A DNA stretch of 5,754 nt from an uncultured Eubacteriales bacterium (GCA_900544525.1 UQVN01000216.1:1-5754), one strand, 5' to 3'. Shown: positions 1 through 5,754, counted from the stretch's first letter. Made by a program: numbers and translations. Notes: a model not told the origin generated them from the sequence alone.

Positions 1-553
1 TCCATGGCAGAATCGAAAAATAGTCAGAAGAATAAAATTCAGGTTCTTTCAACCCAATATAAGTTGTAAAAAGATTACGGTACCAATGTTCTGGTAGTTT
101 GATTAAATTCCATGATTCAAATCCTAAATATCCCAAATTAATATTGCGAAAAAGGAGAAATAATAAAAAACTACCGAAGAAGCCTCCTGTCGTCGGTATC
201 TTTTTTAAAAGTTGTTCTAATGGAATAAAGATAAGTGTACAAGAACCAATACAAGTTAAAACTCCAATTGCAATTCGATATTCAGGCATAACGAATACTG
301 TGATAATAGAAATCATTACACCCATACCAAAAACGAGAGCCCCTCTTTTCCATTTGTTCTTTCCCATAGACCAACAAAAGCCTGCTAACAGTATAAAAAT
401 CCAACAAATACTTTGTTGCCAAAGGTATCCTAGGGTTCCATAAAACCATGTCCAATTCTTATGAAAAAGATATACTTCATCCCATACAAAGTGATAAGCA
501 ATCATACTAACTAAGTTTAATCCCCGAATCGTATCTATTCTATGGTAACGCAT
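1..553 (-). CDS. Heparan-alpha-glucosaminide N-acetyltransferase-like membrane protein (DUF1624), 3' truncated by the window edge
   Basis: The first 184 codons of a polytopic membrane protein are visible; the frame stays open to the left edge. It begins MRYHRIDTIRGLNLVSMIAY. The R-x-x-x-ID-x-IRG start followed by a hydrophobic helix ending in YHFVWD is characteristic of the DUF1624/HGSNAT_cat family of acyltransferase-like membrane proteins. Hydrophobic segments fall at about residues 11-24, 45-62, 71-89, 95-112 and 122-137. The stretches WQQSICWIFILLAGFCWS (45-62) and GVLTCIGSCTLI (97-108) resemble clostridial members of the family as I remember them. ATG at 553 is preferred because AGGAGT at 561-566 sits 7 bases upstream; an in-frame ATG at 571 would put that site inside the gene. 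The family is named after the human lysosomal enzyme that acetylates heparan glucosamine using acetyl-CoA, but the bacterial substrate is unknown. It has its own candidate promoter and lies beyond the suf terminator, so a functional link to Fe-S assembly is unlikely. Confidence 0.85.
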   Translation of the reverse strand, partial: MRYHRIDTIRGLNLVSMIAYHFVWDEVYLFHKNWTWFYGTLGYLWQQSICWIFILLAGFCWSMGKNKWKRGALVFGMGVMISIITVFVMPEYRIAIGVLTCIGSCTLIFIPLEQLLKKIPTTGGFFGSFLLFLLFRNINLGYLGFESWNLIKLPEHWYRNLFTTYIGLKEPEFYSSDYFSILPW

Positions 554-650
554 AGCGTTCACTCCTATCATTTGTTCCTAGTTTTTCTTATTATTTTAGC
601 TTTCCCGAGTACCAATTCCTTTAATCAAATTTGGCTATTAATTGATGCTT

Positions 651-679
651 ATAATATAATACCTACAATAAGAAAGCAA
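651..679 (-). promoter_or_regulatory. Candidate sigma-A promoter of the DUF1624-like gene
   Basis: On the minus strand, TTGCTT (674-679) and TATTAT (651-656) are separated by exactly 17 bases, fitting a vegetative -35/-10 pair. Predicted transcription start is near 644, giving a leader of about 90 bases before the ATG at 553. The -35 lies at the junction of the 11-bp tandem repeat and overlaps the outer two bases of the suf terminator stem. The region is very AT-rich, so a chance match is possible. The rest of the leader (554-650) shows no other convincing signal. Confidence 0.45.
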
Positions 680-688
680 TAAGAAAGC
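667..688. repeat. 11-bp tandem duplication at the base of the suf terminator
   Basis: AATAAGAAAGC occurs twice head to tail, at 667-677 and 678-688, and the next base (A) also matches the start of the second unit. The right copy forms the outer arm of the terminator hairpin. The left copy lies just outside it, so the minus-strand transcript would read GCUUUCUUAUU twice in a row at its 3' end. The junction creates the TTGCTT used as candidate -35 for the next gene. Replication slippage is the simplest origin. Confidence 0.85.
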
Positions 689-724
689 AGTAAAAATAAG
701 TTTCTTTTTTACTGCTTTCTTATT
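678..724 (-). terminator. Intrinsic terminator of the suf operon
   Basis: Positions 678-696 are perfectly complementary to 706-724: a 19-bp stem with a 9-base loop (697-705), starting 5 bases after the sufU stop codon. In the minus-strand transcript the inner stem (GCAGUAAAAA with UUUUUACUGC) is followed by UUUCUUAUU, a U-rich tract that can itself pair with the A-rich bases before the stem. This A-tract/stem/U-tract form is usual for Bacillota terminators. The symmetry would allow termination on either strand, but no plus-strand gene enters from the right. The stem is AT-rich and the U tract is interrupted, so read-through into the next gene cannot be excluded. Confidence 0.85.
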
Positions 725-729
725 ATAAA

Positions 730-1167
730 TCAACTACTCTGTTTTTCACCTTCTAGCATTTCTTTCATGGTATGCCATCCAAGAACTGCACATTTTACAC
801 GAGCAGGCATATGAGAAATATCTTGCAATGCAGAAGATTCTTCCAATTGTTCTAACTCATCGTCTGTAATATTCCCTTGAATCATTTTAAGAAATAAGTC
901 TGCTAAATGTAAAGCCTCTTCTTTTTGCTTTCCAATAATTAAGTCTAGCATCATATCTGCAGATGCTTGGGAAATGGCACAACCACATCCTTCAAATGCT
1001 CCCTTAACGATAACATTATCTTCTACTTTTAATTTTAGCCAAATATCATCTCCACAACTTGGATTCACACCTTCTAAAACTAAATTTGCATCTTCTAATT
1101 CATGTTTATGAAATGGATTTTTATTGTGTTCAATTAAAATTTCATTATAAAGTGTTCGATTGTCCAT
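730..1167 (-). CDS. sufU: SufU, zinc-dependent sulfurtransferase partner of SufS
   Basis: SufU accepts the persulfide sulfur made by SufS and passes it to the SufBCD scaffold. The 145-residue length matches the family (about 147 in Bacillus subtilis). The zinc and sulfur-relay residues are present: Cys38 and Asp40 in NPSCGDD, Cys63 in GCGCAIS, and Cys126 in PARVKCAVLGW. The long segment between Cys63 and Cys126, including the acidic stretch around 102-110, is the insertion that separates SufU from the scaffold IscU, and the HC motif of IscU is absent. An additional cysteine, Cys61, sits two residues before the ligand Cys63, where the B. subtilis protein as I recall it has Glu. The start overlaps the end of sufS by 23 bases; AAGGAG at 1179-1184 lies 11 bases before the ATG, a rather long spacing, suggesting translational coupling. 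The stop is followed within 5 bases by the operon terminator. Confidence 0.96.
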   Translation of the reverse strand: MDNRTLYNEILIEHNKNPFHKHELEDANLVLEGVNPSCGDDIWLKLKVEDNVIVKGAFEGCGCAISQASADMMLDLIIGKQKEEALHLADLFLKMIQGNITDDELEQLEESSALQDISHMPARVKCAVLGWHTMKEMLEGEKQSS

Positions 1168-2383
1168 ATCCCATTTTACTCCTTACTTTTGATAAACTCT
1201 CTACGAAAGCATCGATATCTTCTTTGGTGTTATAGAAAGAAAGACTCGCCCTTGTTGTAGAGGAAACTTTTAAATAATCCATCAGCGGTTGCGCGCAGTG
1301 ATGACCTGCTCGTACTGCAATTTGATCAAAATCTAAAATAGAGGCGATATCATGAGGATGCACATCATCTAGCGTAAACGTTAAAATTCCACAATGTTCT
1401 TCTGGATTTTTCGATCCTAATACATGAACCCCTTCGATTTGATTCATTTTTGATAATGCGTATTCCGTCAATGCATCTTCCCATTTTTGAAGGTTTGAAA
1501 ATCCCTTATCTTCCATATACCGAATTGCTTCTGCCAATGCAATAGCACCTCCAGCATTTCCTGTACCTGCTTCAAATTTATAAGGAAGCTCTGCAAACTT
1601 AGCACTTGTTTGTGTCACAGATTCTATCATTTCCCCACCAGTTAAGAATGGAGGCATTTTTTCTAACAATTCTTCTTTCCCATATAGAACGCCAATTCCC
1701 ATTGGAGCTAACATTTTATGTCCAGAAAAGGCCAAGAAATCTGCATCTAGTTTTTGCACATCGATCCATTTATGAGGAGCGCTTTGAGCCGCATCTACTA
1801 CAACAATGGCTCCATAACTATGGGCTCTTTTTATAATACTACCAATTGGATTTTCTCTTCCAATAACATTGGACACATGAGCGATTGCAACAATTTTTGT
1901 TTTTTCAGTAATGGTTTTTTGTATCATTTCTTCAGTAATGGTTCCATCATTTTCGCAATATAAAAATTTTAATGTTGCATTTTTCACTTTTGCAACCATC
2001 TGCCATGGCAATAAATTGCTATGATGTTCTAAAATACTAACAACAATTTCATCGCCTTCTTGTAAAAAAGAAAGTCCATAACTATAAGCAACTAAGTTCA
2101 AGCTCTCGGTTGTATTTCTCGTAAAAATAATTTCAGAAGATTTTTTAGCATTTAAAAATTTTTGAACCGTTTTTCTAGCATTTTCTACTCTGTCTGTGGC
2201 TTCCATGCTTAATCCATATAATCCTCTTAAAGGGTTCGAATTACAAGTTTTATAAAATTCCTCTTCTGCCTTTAAAACAGACCATGGTCTTTGGGAAGTC
2301 GCAGCATTGTCTAAATACTTCACATTTGGATTGTTTAATAATAAAGGAAAATCCTCACGATATGGATTATGAGAGAGATTCAT
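1145..2383 (-). CDS. sufS: SufS, group II cysteine desulfurase (PLP-dependent)
   Basis: SufS converts L-cysteine to L-alanine and holds the sulfur as a persulfide on its catalytic cysteine. The 412-residue protein is a full-length class V aminotransferase fold. Visible residues include the early YLDNAATSQRP motif (23-33), His121 in ILEHHSN, Asp197 and Gln200 in VVDAAQS, the PLP lysine Lys223 in SGHKM, catalytic Cys363 in RAGHHCAQP, and Arg378, expected to bind the substrate carboxylate. The RAGHHCAQP loop marks it as a SufS-type (group II) enzyme rather than NifS/IscS. His344 in VHPHD lies 19 residues before the catalytic cysteine, the same spacing as the B. subtilis SufS histidine reported to bind the zinc of SufU during sulfur transfer, which fits pairing with the adjacent sufU. 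A strong AGGAGG (2393-2398) lies 9 bases before the ATG, inside the end of sufD; the two genes overlap by 17 bases. Confidence 0.97.
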   Translation of the reverse strand: MNLSHNPYREDFPLLLNNPNVKYLDNAATSQRPWSVLKAEEEFYKTCNSNPLRGLYGLSMEATDRVENARKTVQKFLNAKKSSEIIFTRNTTESLNLVAYSYGLSFLQEGDEIVVSILEHHSNLLPWQMVAKVKNATLKFLYCENDGTITEEMIQKTITEKTKIVAIAHVSNVIGRENPIGSIIKRAHSYGAIVVVDAAQSAPHKWIDVQKLDADFLAFSGHKMLAPMGIGVLYGKEELLEKMPPFLTGGEMIESVTQTSAKFAELPYKFEAGTGNAGGAIALAEAIRYMEDKGFSNLQKWEDALTEYALSKMNQIEGVHVLGSKNPEEHCGILTFTLDDVHPHDIASILDFDQIAVRAGHHCAQPLMDYLKVSSTTRASLSFYNTKEDIDAFVESLSKVRSKMGYGQSNTL

Positions 2384-3440
2384 GAGTATCTACCTCCTCT
2401 AAATATTGTTGTACATATTGAGCGGATGTTTCATCTGGAACTCTTCGACAGACAGCATCGATTTTAGCACGGGCAATCATTTTTTGAGCTTCTTCTTTTG
2501 ACATTCCACGAGAACATAAATAGAATAAAACTTCCTCATCTAATTTTCCAATGGTAGCACCATGATTTCCTTGTACATCCTCTTCTGCACATAAAATAAG
2601 AGGAATTGTTTGATTTACAATATCTTCTCCTAATAATAGTACTTCTTCTTTTTCTTCGCCTTCGGAACCAGCAGAACCCTTTTTAAAATCAATCGTTCCT
2701 CTTAATAATTTAAAGGCTTGATCTTCTAAAATACCATCTGCTAAAAAATTACTTTTTGTCTTTTTCCCTTTATGGAGAGCCACATAATTCATATCAAAAC
2801 GTTGTGTTCCTTTTCCCATATAGACGATATGAGATTTTAATTCACTTTCTTTTTCCGCTAATTCTATATGGCATCCAAGATAATTTTCTTTTCCACCTAA
2901 TGCAATTTGAACGATCTCAATGGTAGCACCTTCTTCACAATAACCACCAATATCGTTTAAATGTTCTACGTCTTCTCCTAATGTCTGTAACTGAAATACG
3001 GTAACTTTAGAGTGTTTCTTTGCATAGATTCTTGTTTGGATTGCCAAGAGTCCTTCACTATTTTTTTCTGAGTGATAATTCATAATAAAAGTGGATTGAC
3101 TTCCTTCCTCTGCATGAATTTCAATTTCATTCATAGTGTTTATAGAATCCTTATGGAAAAAGTTTAAAATAGCAGGCTCAATAATCTGTTCTTTTGCAGG
3201 AATTTGAAAACACTGAATCGGTGTTATACTGTGTTCCATAAAAAGACTCATATCTTCTCCCATACCTGTCTTTAACTGCTCTAATGTCCTTTTCTTTGTT
3301 TCTGTTACAACAATGGCACTTGGCACTTTAGCATCGATGGTATAAAGTGTATTTTCTGTATTTTTATCTTTTAATTCACATTCGTTCATATGAAGCCAAT
3401 TCCATGTTTTGGCTGGTAAACGATTAATTGTCATATCCAT
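2367..3440 (-). CDS. sufD: SufD, Fe-S cluster assembly scaffold subunit (short form)
   Basis: SufD pairs with SufB through its right-handed beta-helix and helps bring in iron and assemble the cluster in the SufBC2D complex. At 357 residues it is clearly shorter than the B. subtilis and E. coli proteins (above 400); the missing part is N-terminal. The C-terminal core is intact: LLLGEDIVNQTIPLILCAEE (267-286), then NHGATIGKLDEEVLFYLCSRG (292-312), with His293 matching the functional SufD histidine (His360 in E. coli). The position two residues before it, Cys358 in E. coli, is Gly291 here. The N-terminal INRLPAKTWNWL is a recognisable feature of clostridial SufD, so the short form looks natural rather than truncated. 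The ATG overlaps the sufB stop by one base (TAATG), and AAAGGAAG inside the last sufB codons supplies the ribosome binding site. A second Met at residue 3 is a possible alternative start. Confidence 0.94.
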   Translation of the reverse strand: MDMTINRLPAKTWNWLHMNECELKDKNTENTLYTIDAKVPSAIVVTETKKRTLEQLKTGMGEDMSLFMEHSITPIQCFQIPAKEQIIEPAILNFFHKDSINTMNEIEIHAEEGSQSTFIMNYHSEKNSEGLLAIQTRIYAKKHSKVTVFQLQTLGEDVEHLNDIGGYCEEGATIEIVQIALGGKENYLGCHIELAEKESELKSHIVYMGKGTQRFDMNYVALHKGKKTKSNFLADGILEDQAFKLLRGTIDFKKGSAGSEGEEKEEVLLLGEDIVNQTIPLILCAEEDVQGNHGATIGKLDEEVLFYLCSRGMSKEEAQKMIARAKIDAVCRRVPDETSAQYVQQYLEEVDTHESLS

Positions 3441-4846
3441 TATCCAATACTTCCTTTCATTTCAAGTTGTATTAAATTGTTCATTTCTACGGCATACTCA
3501 AGAGGAAGTTCTTTGGAAACATTATCTGCAAATCCACTTACAATCATAGCTTTTGCATCTTCTTCGCTAATTCCCCTTGACATGAGATAGAATACTGCTT
3601 CGTCGCTAATACGACCAATCTTTGCCTCATGTCCAATGTCTGCATCATTTGTTCGAATATCCATAGCAGGAATTGTATCGGATCTTGAAATATCATCAAG
3701 CATTAAAGACTGACAGGAAACAGCAGCTTTGCTTTTTTTGGCATTTTTGCTTACAACAATAGAGCTTCTAAATGTACTAACGCCTCCATCTTTTGAAATA
3801 GACTTTGTATTAATATAAGAAGAGGTATTTGGCGCGCTATGTACGATCTTTGCACCAGTATCTAAGTTTTGTCCCTTTCCTGCAAATGTGATTCCAGTAA
3901 ACTCCGCTCTTGCTCCTTTTCCTTTTAAAATGCTCATTGGATACAGATAAGAAACGTGAGAACCAAAGGAACCAGATACCCATTCGATTGTGCCACCTTC
4001 TTCTACTACCGCACGTTTTGTATTTAAGTTATACATATTTTTGGACCAGTTTTCAATGGTAGAATAACGAAGTTTTGCATTTTTCTTGACATATAATTCT
4101 ACACAGCCTGCATGTAAGTTCGCTACATTGTATTTTGGAGCGGAACATCCTTCGATGAAATGTAATTCGGCCCCTTCATCTACAATAATAAGCGTATGCT
4201 CAAATTGACCTGCTCCTGGTGCATTTAAACGAAAATAAGATTGTAACGGAATATCTACCTTTACCTTTGGTGGAACATATACAAACGATCCTCCTGACCA
4301 TACCGCTCCATGAAGTGCGGCAAATTTATGATCATTTGGTGTTACAAGTTTCATAAAATGTTTTTGTATCATCTCTGCATATTCCCCATGCAAAGCACTT
4401 TCTAAGTCAGTGTAAATGACACCTTGTGCGGCTACTTCTTCTTTCACGTTATGATAAACTAATTCGGAGTCATATTGAGCACCAACTCCTGCAAGGGATT
4501 TTTGTTCTGCTTTTGGAATTCCAAGAATTTCAAAAGTTTCTTTGATATCCTTTGGAACTTCAGACCACTTTCCGCTCATATGAGTATTTGGTTTTACATA
4601 AGTCGAAATTTCTTCTATATTTAAGTCATCAATGGATGGTCCCCAATCAGGAACTTGCATTTGATTGTAAATTTGTAATGACTGTAAGCGGAATATTTCC
4701 ATCCAAGTTGGATCTTTTTTCTCTTTTGAAATCTTTTCAACAATTTCAGGAGTCAATCCATTTGGTAAACGATAAGCGTCTTTTTCTTCATTTTTTATAT
4801 CATAAATACTTCTGTCGATATCATCAACATATGTTTTTTCTTCCAT
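3440..4846 (-). CDS. sufB: SufB, Fe-S cluster assembly scaffold subunit
   Basis: SufB is the main scaffold on which the cluster forms, in a cytosolic complex with SufD and two SufC. The length (468 residues) is close to the B. subtilis protein (465). The N-terminal part carries the family-typical PDWGPSIDDL (66-75) and the central beta-helix contains IEGCSAP (231-237). Cys378 in SCQSLMLD and Glu407 in IGHEAKIG are 29 residues apart, the same spacing as the E. coli pair Cys405 and Glu434 needed for cluster formation; Cys234 likely matches the E. coli sulfur-entry Cys254. The C-terminus RISDEAVFYLMSRGISEEDA is nearly diagnostic. It lacks the extra residues of the 495-residue E. coli protein and shows no sign of an intein. 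AGGAAA at 4851-4856 precedes the ATG, 29 bases after the sufC stop. The stop TAA shares a base with the sufD start. Confidence 0.97.
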   Translation of the reverse strand: MEEKTYVDDIDRSIYDIKNEEKDAYRLPNGLTPEIVEKISKEKKDPTWMEIFRLQSLQIYNQMQVPDWGPSIDDLNIEEISTYVKPNTHMSGKWSEVPKDIKETFEILGIPKAEQKSLAGVGAQYDSELVYHNVKEEVAAQGVIYTDLESALHGEYAEMIQKHFMKLVTPNDHKFAALHGAVWSGGSFVYVPPKVKVDIPLQSYFRLNAPGAGQFEHTLIIVDEGAELHFIEGCSAPKYNVANLHAGCVELYVKKNAKLRYSTIENWSKNMYNLNTKRAVVEEGGTIEWVSGSFGSHVSYLYPMSILKGKGARAEFTGITFAGKGQNLDTGAKIVHSAPNTSSYINTKSISKDGGVSTFRSSIVVSKNAKKSKAAVSCQSLMLDDISRSDTIPAMDIRTNDADIGHEAKIGRISDEAVFYLMSRGISEEDAKAMIVSGFADNVSKELPLEYAVEMNNLIQLEMKGSIG

Positions 4847-4875
4847 AAGATTTCCTTTCCAAACGACTTATTTTA

Positions 4876-5628
4876 TCATTGTTGCTCTTTTAAAAATGCT
4901 TCAAATCCATGCTCATTGATTTCTTCAATAAGAGAAGCATCTCCTGTTTTAATAATTTCTCCATTTACAAGAATATGAGCATAATCTACTTTAAGAGATT
5001 CTAAAATTCTAGTGCTATGAGTAATAATGAGAAGAGCCCCATTTTTTTCTTTTTGATAAGTCTCAATTCCCTGTGATACCGTACGAACAGCATCTACATC
5101 GAGTCCAGAATCGGTTTCGTCTAAAATAGCTAATTTTGGATTTAACATAAGAAGTTGTAAAATCTCTGCTTTTTTCTTTTCTCCACCAGAGAATCCAATA
5201 TTTAAGTCACGAAGTGCATAAGATTCATCCATATTAAGAAGTTCCATCGCTTTTTTTAACTCCTTTTTAAAATCCCACATACGGATTCTAGAACCTCTTC
5301 TTTGTTCTACTGCATTTTTAATAAAACTGCTTAAAGAGATACCTGCTACTTCAAGAGGATTTTGAAACGATAAGAACATTCCTTCTTTTGCGCGTTTGTC
5401 TGCACTCTCTTTTGTAATATCTTTTCCGCGGAACATAATTTTTCCACCTGTTGCTTCATAACGTGGATTTCCCATTAATGTATAGCCAAGGGTAGATTTT
5501 CCTGCACCATTTGGCCCCATTAATACATGAGTTTCTCCTTTACGAATATCTAAATGAATGTTATGTAAAATTTCTTTTTCTTCTACTTGAACAGTAAGAT
5601 TTTCTATTTTTAATAATTGATCTAACAT
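4876..5628 (-). CDS. sufC: SufC, ABC-type ATPase of the SUF complex
   Basis: SufC is a soluble ABC ATPase that binds SufB and SufD and drives the conformational change that exposes the cluster assembly site; it is not a transporter and has no membrane partner here. All ABC motifs are present in the 250 residues: Walker A GPNGAGKST (38-46, Lys44), Q-loop Gln89 in LSFQNP, signature FSGGEKKKAE (146-155), Walker B LAILDE (166-171, Glu171), D-loop SGLD (174-177) and the switch histidine His204 in ITHSTRIL. FSGGEKK and ETDSGLDVDA are typical of SufC rather than of transporter ATPases. Length fits the family (about 248-261). GGAGG at 5639-5643 lies 10 bases before the ATG at 5628, a slightly long spacing. 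The gene ends in two adjacent in-frame stops (TGA TAA). It is the first gene of the operon and sets its leader. Confidence 0.97.
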   Translation of the reverse strand: MLDQLLKIENLTVQVEEKEILHNIHLDIRKGETHVLMGPNGAGKSTLGYTLMGNPRYEATGGKIMFRGKDITKESADKRAKEGMFLSFQNPLEVAGISLSSFIKNAVEQRRGSRIRMWDFKKELKKAMELLNMDESYALRDLNIGFSGGEKKKAEILQLLMLNPKLAILDETDSGLDVDAVRTVSQGIETYQKEKNGALLIITHSTRILESLKVDYAHILVNGEIIKTGDASLIEEINEHGFEAFLKEQQ

Positions 5629-5638
5629 CGATTTGATT

Positions 5639-5643
5639 CCTCC
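5639..5643 (-). promoter_or_regulatory. Ribosome binding site of sufC
   Basis: GGAGG on the minus strand, 10 bases before the sufC ATG at 5628. It fixes the start, since no other in-frame start codon lies nearer. It begins 7 bases after the 5651-5685 stem in the transcript, so that stem could influence access to it. Confidence 0.8.
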
Positions 5644-5650
5644 AATTCTA

Positions 5651-5685
5651 AAGTCAATCTATTTATATGAGATTAATCCCGACTT
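5651..5685 (-). other. Possible stem-loop in the sufC leader
   Basis: AAGTCAATCT at 5651-5660 can pair with AGATT (5670-5674) and GACTT (5681-5685), giving ten base pairs interrupted by a six-base bulge (5675-5680) and closed by a nine-base loop (5661-5669). In the transcript it would end 7 bases before the sufC ribosome binding site. The bulge and AT-rich pairs make the fold marginal. It does not resemble any riboswitch I know. Confidence 0.3.
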
Positions 5686-5702
5686 ATTTAATCAAGATTA
5701 AT
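5656..5702. repeat. Degenerate 25-bp direct repeat in the suf leader
   Basis: Positions 5656-5677 and 5681-5702 match at 15 of 22 bases with a 25-bp period. The matching core is TATTTA and, after four differing bases, the identical octamer AGATTAAT (5670-5677 and 5695-5702). A further AAGATT appears at 5721-5726, slightly off phase. The spacing is near two to two and a half helical turns, which would suit two protein-binding sites on a similar face, but low sequence complexity could also produce it. Confidence 0.4.
5688..5701. promoter_or_regulatory. Operator-like palindrome at the suf transcription start
   Basis: TTAATCAAGATTAA is a perfect inverted repeat (TTAATC and GATTAA around AA). It begins 8 bases past the -10 hexamer at 5710-5715, directly at the predicted transcription start near 5703, where a bound repressor would block initiation. 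A related 8-bp palindrome, GATTAATC, occurs at 5671-5678. The bound protein is unknown. The motif does not clearly match the IscR or other Rrf2-type sites I know. AT-rich palindromes of this size also arise by chance. Confidence 0.35.
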
Positions 5703-5709
5703 TTACTCT

Positions 5710-5738
5710 ATTATAAAACTAAGATTCAAAGAAATCAG
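5710..5738 (-). promoter_or_regulatory. Candidate sigma-A promoter of the suf operon
   Basis: A consensus -10 TATAAT lies at 5710-5715 on the minus strand. Seventeen bases upstream is CTGATT (5733-5738), which shares only three of six bases with the -35 consensus. The predicted start near 5703 gives a leader of about 75 bases before sufC. A weak -35 with a perfect -10 would suit a regulated promoter, but this rests on inspection alone and the region upstream is cut off by the window edge. Confidence 0.5.
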
Positions 5739-5754
5739 GAGTTAATTTATTTTT

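Noticed and set aside
99..443. Plus-strand open frame of 114 codons
   Set aside because: It lies fully antisense to the DUF1624-like gene, has a biased composition rich in Lys, Pro and Ile, no recognisable motif and no good ribosome binding site.
553..571. Earlier in-frame ATG at 571 for the DUF1624-like gene
   Set aside because: It would place the AGGAG ribosome binding site inside the coding region and has no good site of its own; the family motif starts right after the ATG at 553.
650..655. TATAAT on the plus strand in the intergenic region
   Set aside because: No -35-like hexamer lies at suitable spacing and no plus-strand gene follows; AT-rich sequence makes such matches frequent.
1606..1963. 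Two overlapping plus-strand frames of 76 and 69 codons inside sufS
   Set aside because: Both are antisense to a well-conserved part of SufS that includes the PLP lysine region; their sequences resemble no family and no promoter or ribosome binding site precedes them.
4552..4848. Plus-strand frame of 98 codons opposite the start of sufB
   Set aside because: It is antisense to conserved SufB coding sequence and rich in Phe, Leu and His as expected for a shadow frame; nothing supports translation.
4876..5628. SufC as an ATPase of a membrane transporter
   Set aside because: There is no permease gene nearby, and the FSGGEKK and ETDSGLDVDA motifs together with the adjacent sufB are specific to the SUF system.
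5651..5685. IscR/Rrf2-type binding box in the spaced AAGTC and GACTT
   Set aside because: The two arms are far apart and the sequence does not match an Rrf2-family site closely enough to name one.
5629..5754. Riboswitch or T-box in the suf leader
   Set aside because: The predicted leader is only about 75 bases, shows no terminator hairpin or known conserved core, and has only one weak stem.

Overview
This AT-rich window (roughly a third G+C by eye) carries a complete SUF iron-sulfur cluster assembly operon on the minus strand, in the order sufC-sufB-sufD-sufS-sufU, followed by the 5' part of an unrelated membrane-protein gene on the same strand. The use of SufU (not SufE or IscU) as partner of SufS, strong AGGAGG-type ribosome binding sites, low G+C, and a downstream DUF1624/HGSNAT-like gene of a type I associate with anaerobic gut Clostridia all point to a Bacillota (Firmicutes) genome, most likely Lachnospiraceae or a close relative. 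The family assignment is an inference.

Layout, read in the direction of transcription (right to left). Positions 5754-5629 are the sufC leader: a candidate sigma-A promoter (-10 TATAAT at 5710-5715), a perfect 14-bp palindrome next to the predicted transcription start, a degenerate 25-bp repeat, and a potential stem just before the sufC ribosome binding site. sufC (5628-4876) is followed after 29 bases by sufB (4846-3440). sufB and sufD overlap by one base (TAATG), sufD and sufS by 17 bases, and sufS and sufU by 23 bases, so the last four genes form a tightly coupled translation unit. A 19-bp perfect hairpin (678-724) lies 5 bases after the sufU stop and is the operon terminator. An 11-bp tandem duplication joins that terminator to a candidate promoter (651-679) for the next gene, a 3'-truncated acyltransferase-like membrane protein (553 to the left edge).

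How the genes work together: SufS removes sulfur from cysteine as a persulfide, SufU (a zinc protein) accepts it, and the SufB-SufC-SufD complex builds the Fe-S cluster using the SufC ATPase. The main catalytic and ligand residues are visible in all five proteins, so the operon looks intact. It has no A-type carrier, SufT, ferredoxin or regulator gene inside this window. I see no undescribed system here. The least ordinary parts are the repeat-rich leader and the terminator/promoter junction with its tandem duplication. No gene-free stretch exceeds 300 bases, and I see no tRNA, rRNA, CRISPR array or insertion sequence.
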